A stretch of 64,000 bases of DNA from an uncultured Bacilli bacterium (lineage in GTDB: Bacteria > Bacillota_I > Bacilli_A > RF39 > UBA660), in contig CANQID010000003.1 of the NCBI GenBank assembly GCA_947623925.1, positions 1 through 64,000 on the forward strand, read 5' to 3'. The translations under genes and the position numbers were made by a program. The notes beneath the pieces are model-generated. The model was not told the DNA's origin and made no database searches. It saw only the letters and a program-made list of their open reading frames with translations. Positions 27,644-36,356 of this stretch are shown one piece after another (position 1 is the first letter of the stretch; each line of letters begins with the position of its first letter).

Positions 27644-29617
27644 CTTAATCAATTCTTCCTTATTCATTTTAGAATAACCCTTTATTCCTTTTTCTTTAGC
27701 TAAATCTTTTAATTCAGTTAAAGTCAAATCCTCTAATGAAGCTGTCTTAAACTCACTAAAATCTTTTTCATCATCTTCATCAGGTAAACAACCATTTTCA
27801 ACTAAATAATCAATTTGTTCTTTTGTTATAGTTTCTTTTTCAAGTAAAGTTTCAGCAATTAAATCCAATAATTTTCTATTTTCCTTTATTATTTCAACAG
27901 CTTTTTTATAACATTCATCGATTATTTTTCTCATTTCTTGGTCTATTTCATAAGCAACTTGAGATGAGAAATTTCTACTTTTATTATAATCTCTACCTAA
28001 GAAAACACTACCTTCATCATTACTTTCTAATTGAAGTGGTCCTAAACTACTCATACCATATTCAGTTACCATAGCACGAGCAATTTTAGTAGCCTGTTGA
28101 AAATCGTTATGAGCACCTGTTGTAACTTCACCAAATATTAATTCCTCAGCTACTCTACCACCTAATAAACCTGTAATTCTTTCCAATAATTCCTTTTTAG
28201 TAGAAGTAAATCTTTCCTCTTTTGGTTGCATCATAGTATATCCACCTGCATAACCTCTAGGAATTATAGTTATTTTTTGAACATCATTTGCACCATCTAA
28301 TTTTATACCTAAAACAGCATGGCCTGATTCGTGATATGCAACTAACTTCTTATCATTTTCAGTATATTTTTTAGAAACCTTAGCTGGACCCATTAAAACC
28401 CTATCTTGAGCCTCATCTAATTCAGACATAGTTATACACTGTTTACCTCTTCTAACGGCAAGTAAAGCGGCTTCATTTAACAAATTCTCTAAATCAGCTC
28501 CACTAAATCCTACAGTTCTTGCAGCTATATAATCCAAGTTTATGTTTTTAGAAAATATTTTATTTTGAGCATGAACTTTTAATATTTCGGCTCTACCTTT
28601 AGCATCAGGTAAATTAACTTGAACTTGTCTATCAAAACGGCCTGGTCTAAGTAAAGCAGGATCTAGTACATCTGGTCTATTTGTTGCTGCAATTATAATA
28701 ATACCTTCATTAGCACCAAATCCATCCATTTCTGTTAATAATTGGTTTAATGTTTGTTCTCTTTCATCATGTCCGCCACCAAGACCTGCGCCTCTTTGTC
28801 TACCTACAGCATCAATTTCATCTATAAATATTAAACAAGGTGCATTTTGTTTTGCTTGTTTAAACATGTCTCTAACACGGCTTGCTCCAACACCTACAAA
28901 TAACTCAACAAACTCAGAACCACTTATATAGAAAAATGGAACATTAGCTTCACCTGCAACAGCACGTGCTAAAAGAGTTTTACCTGTTCCCGGAGGGCCT
29001 ACAAGTAGTACACCTTTTGGTATTCTTGCCCCCATCTTTTGAAATTTAGCAGGGGATTTTAAGAAATCTATTAATTCCTCTACTTCTTGTTTTTCTTCAG
29101 TTAAACCTGCAACTTGTTTAAATGTTACTTTCTTGTTATTTTCACTTAAATGTGCTTTACTTTTTCCAAAGTCCATAGATTTATTTGCTCCACCCATTTG
29201 TCTACTTATAAAGAAGAAAGCAAAACCTATTAATATTACCATAGGTAATATATTTATAATGAATAATAATACTGGGCTAGATCCGGGATCGTCAATAGTA
29301 TCTAACTTAAAATTATATTCCTTTTGGAAGGAAAGTAATTCAGTTATTACTTCTTCAGCAAGTGGCATCTTAAAAGTAAAATACTCATTTTCATTATATC
29401 CTTCCATTGTACCTTGAACTTCATACAATCTAGAATTTGAATTAGGTATAATTGTTATTTCTTTTACTTTATTTTCAGAAACTGCTGTTAAAAATTGTTG
29501 ATAATCTATTACATTAACTTTTTGATTTGCAACATTAAAAAAATATAAAATTCCTAGCATTACTAAAAATAAGAATATATAAGGTAATATACCTTTTTTA
29601 ACTGCTTTTTTATTCAC
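27629..29617 (-). CDS. ftsH: ATP-dependent zinc metalloprotease FtsH with C-terminal SAP/Rho-N-like domain
   Basis: A membrane-bound protease (about 662 residues) degrading misfolded membrane proteins and regulators. Order: first membrane helix, periplasmic domain, second helix (about 120-140), AAA domain with Walker A GPPGTGKT and Walker [11 protein letters not shown], arginine-finger region RPGRFDRQ, and the zinc site HESGH. The start is GTG at 29617, because AGGAAGAG lies 5-6 bases upstream; the frame is open up to a GTG at 29641. The last 35 residues ([20 protein letters not shown] then [12 protein letters not shown]) look like a SAP or Rho-N helix-extended-helix domain, which FtsH normally lacks. 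It follows tilS, as in Bacilli, without hpt. Confidence 0.94.
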   Translation of the reverse strand: MNKKAVKKGILPYIFLFLVMLGILYFFNVANQKVNVIDYQQFLTAVSENKVKEITIIPNSNSRLYEVQGTMEGYNENEYFTFKMPLAEEVITELLSFQKEYNFKLDTIDDPGSSPVLLFIINILPMVILIGFAFFFISRQMGGANKSMDFGKSKAHLSENNKKVTFKQVAGLTEEKQEVEELIDFLKSPAKFQKMGARIPKGVLLVGPPGTGKTLLARAVAGEANVPFFYISGSEFVELFVGVGASRVRDMFKQAKQNAPCLIFIDEIDAVGRQRGAGLGGGHDEREQTLNQLLTEMDGFGANEGIIIIAATNRPDVLDPALLRPGRFDRQVQVNLPDAKGRAEILKVHAQNKIFSKNINLDYIAARTVGFSGADLENLLNEAALLAVRRGKQCITMSELDEAQDRVLMGPAKVSKKYTENDKKLVAYHESGHAVLGIKLDGANDVQKITIIPRGYAGGYTMMQPKEERFTSTKKELLERITGLLGGRVAEELIFGEVTTGAHNDFQQATKIARAMVTEYGMSSLGPLQLESNDEGSVFLGRDYNKSRNFSSQVAYEIDQEMRKIIDECYKKAVEIIKENRKLLDLIAETLLEKETITKEQIDYLVENGCLPDEDDEKDFSEFKTASLEDLTLTELKDLAKEKGIKGYSKMNKEELIKELDK

Positions 29618-29631
29618 AAATCTCTTCCTTT

Positions 29632-30957
29632 CTAATAACACTTAAGTATTATATCACACTTTTCTGTTTTTTTAACATTAAATTTAGATTTTTTAAGGCC
29701 CGGTATCCATAAAATTTCACCTGTTGAATCTATTACTATAGGCCAACTATCTCTTTTACTATAATCTACTTTAGAATCTATAAATATGTCTTTTATTTTT
29801 TTACTGCCCGACATCCCTTTTACATATATTTTATCCCCATTTTTTCTATTTCTTACATACAAAGGTAATTTTATATCTTTTGAATTAAGTCTACATATAT
29901 TATTATCATCACATTCAGATTGTTCTATCATTTCAATTGTTTTTCCATTTGGAAGAAAAACTTTTTCTGTTATTTCTATTTCATATGATTTAGAATCTTT
30001 TATATTTTGTTCTATACTGATATTATTATATGATTTTATTGCTTTAAGATTATTAGGTAAATACACATATGTATTTGCTTTTTCTGAAGTAATTAATTTA
30101 TATATTAATTCAACATGTTTATCAGTAATTAACATCAAATCATCTTGATATTTATTTTCTAATAACATATAAATTATTTTTTCTTGTATTACTTTATCTA
30201 AATTTAAAAACTTTTCTATATTTAGTGTATTATTTACAATAACTTCATTTTGTATTGATTTTACTTGTTCTTCTATATATCTATTATATTCTAAAATTGT
30301 TTTACTAAACTTATAAAATTTATTATGAACGTTTTTATCTTCTTTTTTTAAAACAGGTACTACATATTTCCTATATCTATTTCTAGTATAAACATCTTTA
30401 AAATTAGATTTATCTTCTACAAATTGTAGTTTATTTTCTTTTATATACTCATATATATCATCTTTTGTAACAGTTATAAGTGGTCTTAAAATGGTATAAT
30501 TTGATTTTTTTACTTCTTTTGAAAACCCACTATACCCTTTAAATGTTGTACCTCTAACTATTCTCATCAATATTGTTTCTATTAAATCATCTCCATGATG
30601 AGCAGTTAATAAATATTTTGAATTGTATTTTGATATTAAACTTTCAAAAAAATTATATCTTTTTATTCTTGCTTCATTATGGAAATTATCATCTCCATAA
30701 TTTTCTATTTTCATATATTCAAATATAACATCATTTTCTTTACAAAAATCTTCTACAAAAACTTTTTCTGATTCACTTTCAACTCTTACATTATGATTAA
30801 CATGAGCACATATAACATTTATATTTGTTTCTTTTTTAACTCTTGCCATTAAATGAAGTAATGTAATAGAATCTGCTCCTCCTGAAACTGCTACAACAAT
30901 ATTTTCACTTTTTAAATTTTTAAATTTTTCAATTAATTCTTCGTAAACTTCTTGCAT
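29632..30957 (-). CDS. tilS: tRNA(Ile)-lysidine synthase
   Basis: A 441-residue enzyme that turns C34 of the CAU anticodon tRNA-Ile into lysidine so it reads AUA, an essential step. It has the N-type ATP pyrophosphatase P-loop SGGADS (residues about 31-36), HHGDD and a C-terminal TilS domain (LPLYVRNRKNGDKIYVKGM). The start at 30957 (MQEVYEELIEKF) follows AGGGGG at a good distance. AUA codons are very common in this AT-rich genome, so the enzyme must be heavily used. It overlaps no gene; ung ends 15 bases upstream. Confidence 0.95.
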   Translation of the reverse strand: MQEVYEELIEKFKNLKSENIVVAVSGGADSITLLHLMARVKKETNINVICAHVNHNVRVESESEKVFVEDFCKENDVIFEYMKIENYGDDNFHNEARIKRYNFFESLISKYNSKYLLTAHHGDDLIETILMRIVRGTTFKGYSGFSKEVKKSNYTILRPLITVTKDDIYEYIKENKLQFVEDKSNFKDVYTRNRYRKYVVPVLKKEDKNVHNKFYKFSKTILEYNRYIEEQVKSIQNEVIVNNTLNIEKFLNLDKVIQEKIIYMLLENKYQDDLMLITDKHVELIYKLITSEKANTYVYLPNNLKAIKSYNNISIEQNIKDSKSYEIEITEKVFLPNGKTIEMIEQSECDDNNICRLNSKDIKLPLYVRNRKNGDKIYVKGMSGSKKIKDIFIDSKVDYSKRDSWPIVIDSTGEILWIPGLKKSKFNVKKTEKCDIILKCY

Positions 30958-30971
30958 AACTATCCCCCTAA

Positions 30972-31622
30972 CTACCATTTAATAGGTTCTATGCCATTTT
31001 TAACTAAAATTTCATTTGTTCTAGAAAAAGGTCTACTTCCAAAAAATCCTTTATTCGCAGACAAAGGTGATGGATGCGCTGACTCTATAATATAATGTTT
31101 TGGATTAGTTATCAACACTTTTTTACTTCTTGCATAACTACCCCATAATATATATACAACAGTAGAATCTTTTTCGTTTATTTTTTTTATTATAGAATCT
31201 GTGAATTGTTCCCAACCTATTCCTCTATGTGATAAAGGTGTATCTTTTACTACTGTTAAAACGCTGTTTAAGAGTAACACTCCTTGTTTAGCCCAATCTG
31301 TTAATTCATTTCCTTTTCTTACTATTTTTAAGTCATCATATAATTCTTTTAATATATTATTTAAAGATGGTGGTCTTTTAACTGAATTTCTTACTGAAAA
31401 ACAAAAACCATGTGCTTCATTTTCACCATGATATGGATCTTGACCTAATATTACAACTTTTACATCTTCATAATTAGTGTACAACAAAGAATTAAATATT
31501 TCCTCTTTTTTTGGAAAACAAATTTTAGTATTATATTCATTTTTTAAAAAACTTCTTAATTTTTTAAAATATTGTTTATTATATTCATCTTTTAATACTA
31601 AATCCCAATTTTTTGAAACCAT
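30972..31622 (-). CDS. ung: Uracil-DNA glycosylase, family 1
   Basis: A 216-residue enzyme that removes uracil from DNA and starts base excision repair. The water-activating motif GQDPYHG has the catalytic Asp62, and HPSPLSA has His183. An extended -10 (TGCTAAAAT on the minus strand) may lie just upstream of the GGTGA ribosome binding site. Not normally beside tilS, so this is a lineage-specific arrangement. Confidence 0.97.
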   Translation of the reverse strand: MVSKNWDLVLKDEYNKQYFKKLRSFLKNEYNTKICFPKKEEIFNSLLYTNYEDVKVVILGQDPYHGENEAHGFCFSVRNSVKRPPSLNNILKELYDDLKIVRKGNELTDWAKQGVLLLNSVLTVVKDTPLSHRGIGWEQFTDSIIKKINEKDSTVVYILWGSYARSKKVLITNPKHYIIESAHPSPLSANKGFFGSRPFSRTNEILVKNGIEPIKW

Positions 31623-31655
31623 ACAACATTCACCAACTATATTTTAGCACATTTA

Positions 31656-32936
31656 CTAATTTTTATTAACATAATCTAATATTTCTTTTCTTAAAGAAAT
31701 TATCGAATAAACATTTATAATTATTAAAATCGCTACTATAATATCTACAAATGACCATAAAAAATACGAGGATATTATACATCCTAAAAATATAATTATA
31801 ACTGTCAATAATTTCAGTATAGTTATTTTTTTTCTATTGATATTACCAAAATATTTTAAACATGACTCACCATAATAATATGCAGTTATAATAGTTGAGA
31901 ATGAAAACAATATAACTGAAATAGTAAGTATAATATTTCCAAAATTTCCAAAATGATAGATAAATGCATGTTGTGTTATTTCAATACCATTCATATCCAT
32001 ATAATTTACATTTGTATAATCACTAGTTAAAACTATTATAGCAGTTGATAGACATATTAAAAAAGTTGTTATATATATACCAAGCATTTGAATATATCCT
32101 TGACTTTTTAAATCAGAAGAATAACTAGTTGAGGAAACTATACTCCCTGTCCCTATTCCTGATTCATTTGAAAATATACCTCTTTGAATTCCTATTAAAA
32201 ATCCTGATAAAAAACCATTAAAAAAAGATTTAAAATTAAATGCTTCATTTATAATAGCAATGATAATTCCTGGTATTAATTTTATATTAGAAATTAATAC
32301 AATTAACGCAATAAATATATAAATAATTGTCATTATAGGAACAATTACAGTAGAAATTTTCGTTATTTTTTTTAATCCACCATATATTATTACAAATGTA
32401 ATCAAAGCTAAAAATATAGCTATAACATACACATTTAAATTAGCATTTAGAAGGCTTTTTGTTATTGTATTAGATTGTATTCCACAAAAAAAACCAATAT
32501 AACCTACTATTATTAGAATAGAATATAAAGCTCCTAATTTTTGATTATTTAAACCTTTCTTTATATAATAAGATGGTCCTCCTTTATATTGATATCCTTC
32601 ATCCTGTTCTTTGTATATTCCGCCTAATATAGTTTCACAAAATGTATTTGTTGCGCATAAAAATACAGTTACTATTAACCAAAATATTGAACCTATTCCA
32701 CCAGTATATATTGCAAGAGAAACACCAGCAATACTTCCAACACCTATTCTTCCACCTAAACTTATCATAAGTGCCTGAAAATTAGATATTCCTTTTGCAT
32801 TTTTACTAGCCTTTATTGACTTAAACATATTTTTAAAATTAAATTGTACTGCTTTTAATTTAATAGTAAAATATATGCTTGATACTAAAATTAATAAAGT
32901 GGCTAAAAACCATAATATTTTTATTATTATATCCAT
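31656..32936 (-). CDS. Sodium:alanine (AgcS-family) amino acid symporter
   Basis: A 426-residue inner-membrane carrier with about ten membrane helices. Family signatures include GGRIGVGSIAGVSLAIYTGG (residues about 61-80) and GGPSYYIKKGL, and the central segment IGIQRGIFSNESGIGTGSI. AgcS proteins take up alanine or glycine with sodium. The substrate is inferred from the family. The start overlaps a GGTGATACT ribosome binding site near 32940. It lies between ksgA and ung with the same orientation. Confidence 0.9.
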   Translation of the reverse strand: MDIIIKILWFLATLLILVSSIYFTIKLKAVQFNFKNMFKSIKASKNAKGISNFQALMISLGGRIGVGSIAGVSLAIYTGGIGSIFWLIVTVFLCATNTFCETILGGIYKEQDEGYQYKGGPSYYIKKGLNNQKLGALYSILIIVGYIGFFCGIQSNTITKSLLNANLNVYVIAIFLALITFVIIYGGLKKITKISTVIVPIMTIIYIFIALIVLISNIKLIPGIIIAIINEAFNFKSFFNGFLSGFLIGIQRGIFSNESGIGTGSIVSSTSYSSDLKSQGYIQMLGIYITTFLICLSTAIIVLTSDYTNVNYMDMNGIEITQHAFIYHFGNFGNIILTISVILFSFSTIITAYYYGESCLKYFGNINRKKITILKLLTVIIIFLGCIISSYFLWSFVDIIVAILIIINVYSIISLRKEILDYVNKN

Positions 32937-32987
32937 AGTATCACCAAAAAAATTATAAAACTTTTATTTGTCTTATAATGTCTTTTT

Positions 32988-33812
32988 TTATAAATTATTT
33001 GATATTTCGATAAATATTTCTAGCGATAATTGTTCTGCCCTTGCATTTAAATCAAATCCATATTTTTTAAGTATATTTTCTATTGTTTTTAAATTATAAT
33101 CTTTTAAATTATTTTTTATTGTTTTTCTTTTTTGTTTAAAACTATCTCTAATTAATTTAAAAAATAATTGTTCATCTTTTAATTTTATTAAATTTTCTTT
33201 TCTTTTAAATTCTACTACTATACTATCAACATTTGGTTTAGGCATAAATACATTTTTACTAACATCCATTATTTTTTTTATATCATAATAATATTTTAAA
33301 TAAACAGAAAGTGAACTATAGTTTTTACTACCGGGTTCCGCTTTAAATCTATCTCCTACTTCTTTTTGTACCATTACTACTATTTTATCAACAAATAAAT
33401 TATCTTCTATTAATTTAATTATTATAGGTGTTGTTATATAATATGGTAAATTAGACACAACATATAATTTATTATATTTGTATTTTTTTATATCTTCTTT
33501 AACATTACAAGTTAAAAAATCTTTATATATTATTTCTAAATTATCTGATCTAACATTATTTTCTAATATTGGTTTTAGTTTCTCATCTATTTCATAACAT
33601 AAAACATTCTTTGCTTTTTTCACTAATTTATTTGTTAATGAACCTGCTCCTGGTCCTATTTCTATTACTAATGTATCTTTATCTATTTGCGATTTTTCTA
33701 TTATTGAATTAATTATGTTTTCGTCGATTATAAAATTTTGACCAAATTTTTTTTTAAAATTGAAATCATTTAATTCTAAATTTTCAGTCATTTTTTTTGG
33801 AGAATATTCCAT
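32988..33812 (-). CDS. ksgA: 16S rRNA (adenine1518-N6/adenine1519-N6)-dimethyltransferase
   Basis: A 274-residue KsgA/RsmA enzyme that dimethylates two adenines in helix 45 of 16S rRNA, a late checkpoint in 30S assembly. It has the N-terminal FGQNFIIDENI, the SAM-binding VIEIGPGAGSLT and the catalytic NLPYYITTPI. An Erm-type resistance methylase is unlikely because of the location near tatD and the C-terminal KsgA helices. rnmV, which usually precedes it, is missing. Confidence 0.95.
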   Translation of the reverse strand: MEYSPKKMTENLELNDFNFKKKFGQNFIIDENIINSIIEKSQIDKDTLVIEIGPGAGSLTNKLVKKAKNVLCYEIDEKLKPILENNVRSDNLEIIYKDFLTCNVKEDIKKYKYNKLYVVSNLPYYITTPIIIKLIEDNLFVDKIVVMVQKEVGDRFKAEPGSKNYSSLSVYLKYYYDIKKIMDVSKNVFMPKPNVDSIVVEFKRKENLIKLKDEQLFFKLIRDSFKQKRKTIKNNLKDYNLKTIENILKKYGFDLNARAEQLSLEIFIEISNNL

Positions 33813-33829
33813 TTATACCACCATTATCA

Positions 33830-33858
33830 ATTATAAATTATTTACAACAAATTCACAA
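33830..33858 (-). promoter_or_regulatory. Promoter for ksgA
   Basis: Minus strand TTGTGA (33853-33858), 17-base spacer, TATAAT (33830-33835), 18 bases before the start. It follows the terminator of the 3D-domain gene, so ksgA starts a new unit. Confidence 0.7.
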
Positions 33859-33871
33859 TAATAAATTTAAC

Positions 33872-33896
33872 AAAAAAAGGGGATTTTACCATCCCC
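33872..33896 (-). terminator. Terminator after the G5/3D-domain gene
   Basis: Stem GGGGAT/ATCCCC (33891-33896 and 33879-33884) with six-base loop; TTTTTTT follows on the minus strand. It overlaps the stop codon. Confidence 0.92.
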
Positions 33897-34581
33897 ATCT
33901 TTTTACTTCAAATTTTACTGTATCACTTCTATCTGTTATTTTATATATTTCAGGATCATTTTCCGTTTTAAAAGCAACATCTACAACTACTTTTCCTTCA
34001 TTTCTCCATTTACTTCTAAGTGAAGAACCAGTATCCAATACTATTGCATTTATTTTTTCACCATTTTTTGATGTTATATCTAAAACTGTACCACATTCAA
34101 ATAGTGAATTATCTGCTGCTACTATACGCAAATTACCATATTCAGCATCATCATAATATTCACCTTTTTTAGAAATATTATATGAACCATTTTTAGTTTT
34201 ACAACTTACGGTACCAGAACATCCAGGACAATCCGCACCATATCCAGTTATACTACCAACATAACTCCCTTTAGGTGCTGTCCCTACCTCAATTACTTCT
34301 GTAACTGGCTCTCTAAACTTAACTTCTTTGCCATCTATGTTGTATACTATTCCAACTTCACCTTCAGTAATTACATTTTCAGTACCAGATGATATTTTAT
34401 CATTATATATTTTTTTAGTATCATAATTAATAGCAACCGCTGTAGTACTAATATTTAAATTTTCAATATTATTTGCAACTGTAACTTTATCAATAGAATC
34501 ATTATTAACAAATAATGAACTTATAGTAACAAATAGAATCCCTATCCATTCTTTTACTAATTCTAAAAGGCATAAACTCAT
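33886..34581 (-). CDS. G5- and 3D-domain cell-wall protein (YabE/Rpf-like)
   Basis: A 231-residue secreted protein. A hydrophobic N-terminal segment (about 10-26) is followed by a G5-like region (about 60-105, with SSGTENVITEGEVGIVYNID) and a 3D domain (about 112-231). The three aspartates that name the 3D fold appear in VAADNS, LDTGSS and VVVDVAF, together with the cysteine-rich GYGADCPGCSGTVSC. In Bacillus a relative (YabE) sits at this same place between tatD and ksgA; such proteins are thought to be lytic transglycosylases acting on peptidoglycan. The function here is inferred. Confidence 0.8.
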   Translation of the reverse strand: MSLCLLELVKEWIGILFVTISSLFVNNDSIDKVTVANNIENLNISTTAVAINYDTKKIYNDKISSGTENVITEGEVGIVYNIDGKEVKFREPVTEVIEVGTAPKGSYVGSITGYGADCPGCSGTVSCKTKNGSYNISKKGEYYDDAEYGNLRIVAADNSLFECGTVLDITSKNGEKINAIVLDTGSSLRSKWRNEGKVVVDVAFKTENDPEIYKITDRSDTVKFEVKRWGW

Positions 34582-34626
34582 TTGTTCACCTCGCGTATGA
34601 TTAATTTATCCCCCAATACAAGAATA

Positions 34627-35394
34627 TCACAATATAACATCCAAGTCAAATTGATGAAAAGCATTCAGAGTTGTTTGTTTTAAAACATCTTCTACGGTTA
34701 TTTGTTTAATTTCAGCTATTTTTTTTGCCACATAAATAATATTATATGGCTCATTTTTTTTACCTCTTAAAGGCTCTGGAGTCAAATATGGACTATCAGT
34801 TTCTAAAAGTAGATAATTAAGACTTATATCTTTTACTACATTTTTAAGTTTTTCTGAATTCTTAAAAGTTAAAACTCCTCCTATTCCTAACATACAATTG
34901 ATTTTAATAAATTTCTTTGCCATCTCCAAACTAGAACTATAACAATGAATGACTTTTTTTACATCTTTGTATTCTTTTAATATTTCATAAGTATCATTTA
35001 TAGCATCTCTACTATGAATAACTACTGTCTTATTATACTTTTTGGCTAAATCAAGCTGATTTTTAAATAATTTAATTTGTTTTTGTTTATCATAACCTTC
35101 ATAATGATAGTCAAGGCCTATTTCTCCTATGCCAATCACATATTTATTGCACAAATTTTTTTCTAAATGAAATAACATCTCATTTATCTTTTCATCATCC
35201 ATACTTGCAAATTCAGGATGAATACCTATAGTACAGTAAACATTATTGTACTCTGTACACAAAGATAAAATTTCTTTGTTACTATTGATGTCTGTCCCAC
35301 TTGCTATCATCATATTCATATTCATTTTTTTTATTACTTCTTCTAAATTTTCATAGTCATCTTTTGATAAATGACAATGTGTATCTATCATCAT
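34627..35394 (-). CDS. tatD: TatD-family metal-dependent DNase
   Basis: A 255-residue TIM-barrel hydrolase. The metal-binding motif IDTHCHL is at the start and further ligands are in EIGLDYH, VIHSRDA, IHCYSS and ETDSPYLTP. TatD acts as a 3'-5' exonuclease or DNase in repair. Two in-frame ATGs (35394 and 35391) fit the GGTGAT site; either is possible. metG, its usual upstream neighbour, is not here; a small gene with terminator separates it from spoVT. Confidence 0.92.
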   Translation of the reverse strand: MMIDTHCHLSKDDYENLEEVIKKMNMNMMIASGTDINSNKEILSLCTEYNNVYCTIGIHPEFASMDDEKINEMLFHLEKNLCNKYVIGIGEIGLDYHYEGYDKQKQIKLFKNQLDLAKKYNKTVVIHSRDAINDTYEILKEYKDVKKVIHCYSSSLEMAKKFIKINCMLGIGGVLTFKNSEKLKNVVKDISLNYLLLETDSPYLTPEPLRGKKNEPYNIIYVAKKIAEIKQITVEDVLKQTTLNAFHQFDLDVIL

Positions 35395-35404
35395 AATATC
35401 ACCA

Positions 35405-35437
35405 AAAAAAAATTATATCACTTTGTAATATAATTTT
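35405..35437 (-). terminator. Terminator after the 53-codon gene
   Basis: Minus-strand stem AAATTATAT/ATATAATTT (about 35429-35437 and 35410-35418) with a short loop, followed by TTTTTT. It begins right after the stop codon at 35438. Confidence 0.7.
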
Positions 35438-35599
35438 CTATTTTTTTCTTATAAATTGATATCTTATTACAAAACAAAATATCACGAAAAGATACCATGC
35501 ATCAACATAGTTAAAATCTATAATTACATTTCTTATTAATAAAAACAATAAAATTACAGATATTGGTACAACATACTTCTTGTATTCGTATTGTTCCAA
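35438..35599 (-). CDS. Small hydrophobic protein (53 residues), TTG start
   Basis: A reading frame starting at TTG (35599) behind AGAGAGGG, 9 bases upstream, and stopping directly before a terminator. The product starts MEQYEYKKYVVPISVILLFL and ends FVIRYQFIRKK, giving two membrane helices (about 10-22 and 36-46) with basic ends. Initiation signal, hydrophobic pattern and terminator together support a real gene, although no homologue is recognised. It sits between tatD and spoVT. Function unknown; a spore or membrane-stress micro-protein is only a guess from the neighbour. Confidence 0.62.
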   Translation of the reverse strand: MEQYEYKKYVVPISVILLFLLIRNVIIDFNYVDAWYLFVIFCFVIRYQFIRKK

Positions 35600-35779
35600 T
35601 TTTGACAGCCCTCTCTATAAACAAAACATTGTAAATATATCATATATGAAAAATTTAAACAATAATGAAATAAAACTTTTATACGACATTTTACAACATT
35701 TTACATAACTATTGTCAAAATTAGACAAGGTTTGACAAAAAACAATTAATTCAATTATTAAAAATTTCCAAAAATTAAA

Positions 35780-36316
35780 TCAAAAATTACTAATTTTTAA
35801 TTTCAATATTTTTTCAATAATCTTACCTATATTCATTATATTGTCAAGATTATCAAAATTCATAAAGCCTAGTATTCCATACACATCACCAGAATTTATA
35901 ATTGGAATAAGCAAATAATTACAAGTTAGTGGTGAAATATTACTATCATCTGTAATATATAAAGTTGTTTGCTGATTTTCCTTAACTATAGTTCTATTTT
36001 TTAAGCACTTTATTAAATATTCACTTATATTCTTACCAATATATTTTTCTTTATTAACTCCTACATATAAATAAACCATGCTACTATCTGTAATAAATAT
36101 ATCACAACCATATAATTTATTTACAATCTTTAATATTTCGGTAAAATAATTTATTGAATCTGAAAAAGTTGAGATTTTTTTAAGAATTATATTATCATTT
36201 TGAACTTCTATTTCTAACATATCATTTTCCATAATTCTAAGGGAATTTCTCATTTCTTTAGGTATTACAATTCTACCTAAACTATCTATTCTTCTTACTA
36301 TCCCTGTTGTTTTCAT
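35780..36316 (-). CDS. spoVT: Stage V sporulation protein T (AbrB/SpoVT transcription factor)
   Basis: A 178-residue regulator, exactly the length of the Bacillus protein. The N-terminal SpoVT-AbrB swapped-hairpin DNA-binding domain (MKTTGIVRRIDSLGRIVIPK, residues 1-50) is followed by a GAF-like domain (about 60-178). In Bacillus SpoVT tunes sigma-G genes in the forespore and germination. The start at 36316 uses GGTGATG; a GTG at 36322 is part of that context. It lies directly downstream of mfd, as in Bacillus, which makes the assignment secure. Confidence 0.93.
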   Translation of the reverse strand: MKTTGIVRRIDSLGRIVIPKEMRNSLRIMENDMLEIEVQNDNIILKKISTFSDSINYFTEILKIVNKLYGCDIFITDSSMVYLYVGVNKEKYIGKNISEYLIKCLKNRTIVKENQQTTLYITDDSNISPLTCNYLLIPIINSGDVYGILGFMNFDNLDNIMNIGKIIEKILKLKISNF

Positions 36317-36356
36317 AAACACATCACCGTTTTTAGTTTGGTATTTATGTCTTTTT

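Noticed and set aside
32988-33812. Erm-type 23S rRNA methylase (macrolide resistance)
   Set aside because: Sequence, length and location next to the tatD/3D-domain genes match KsgA.
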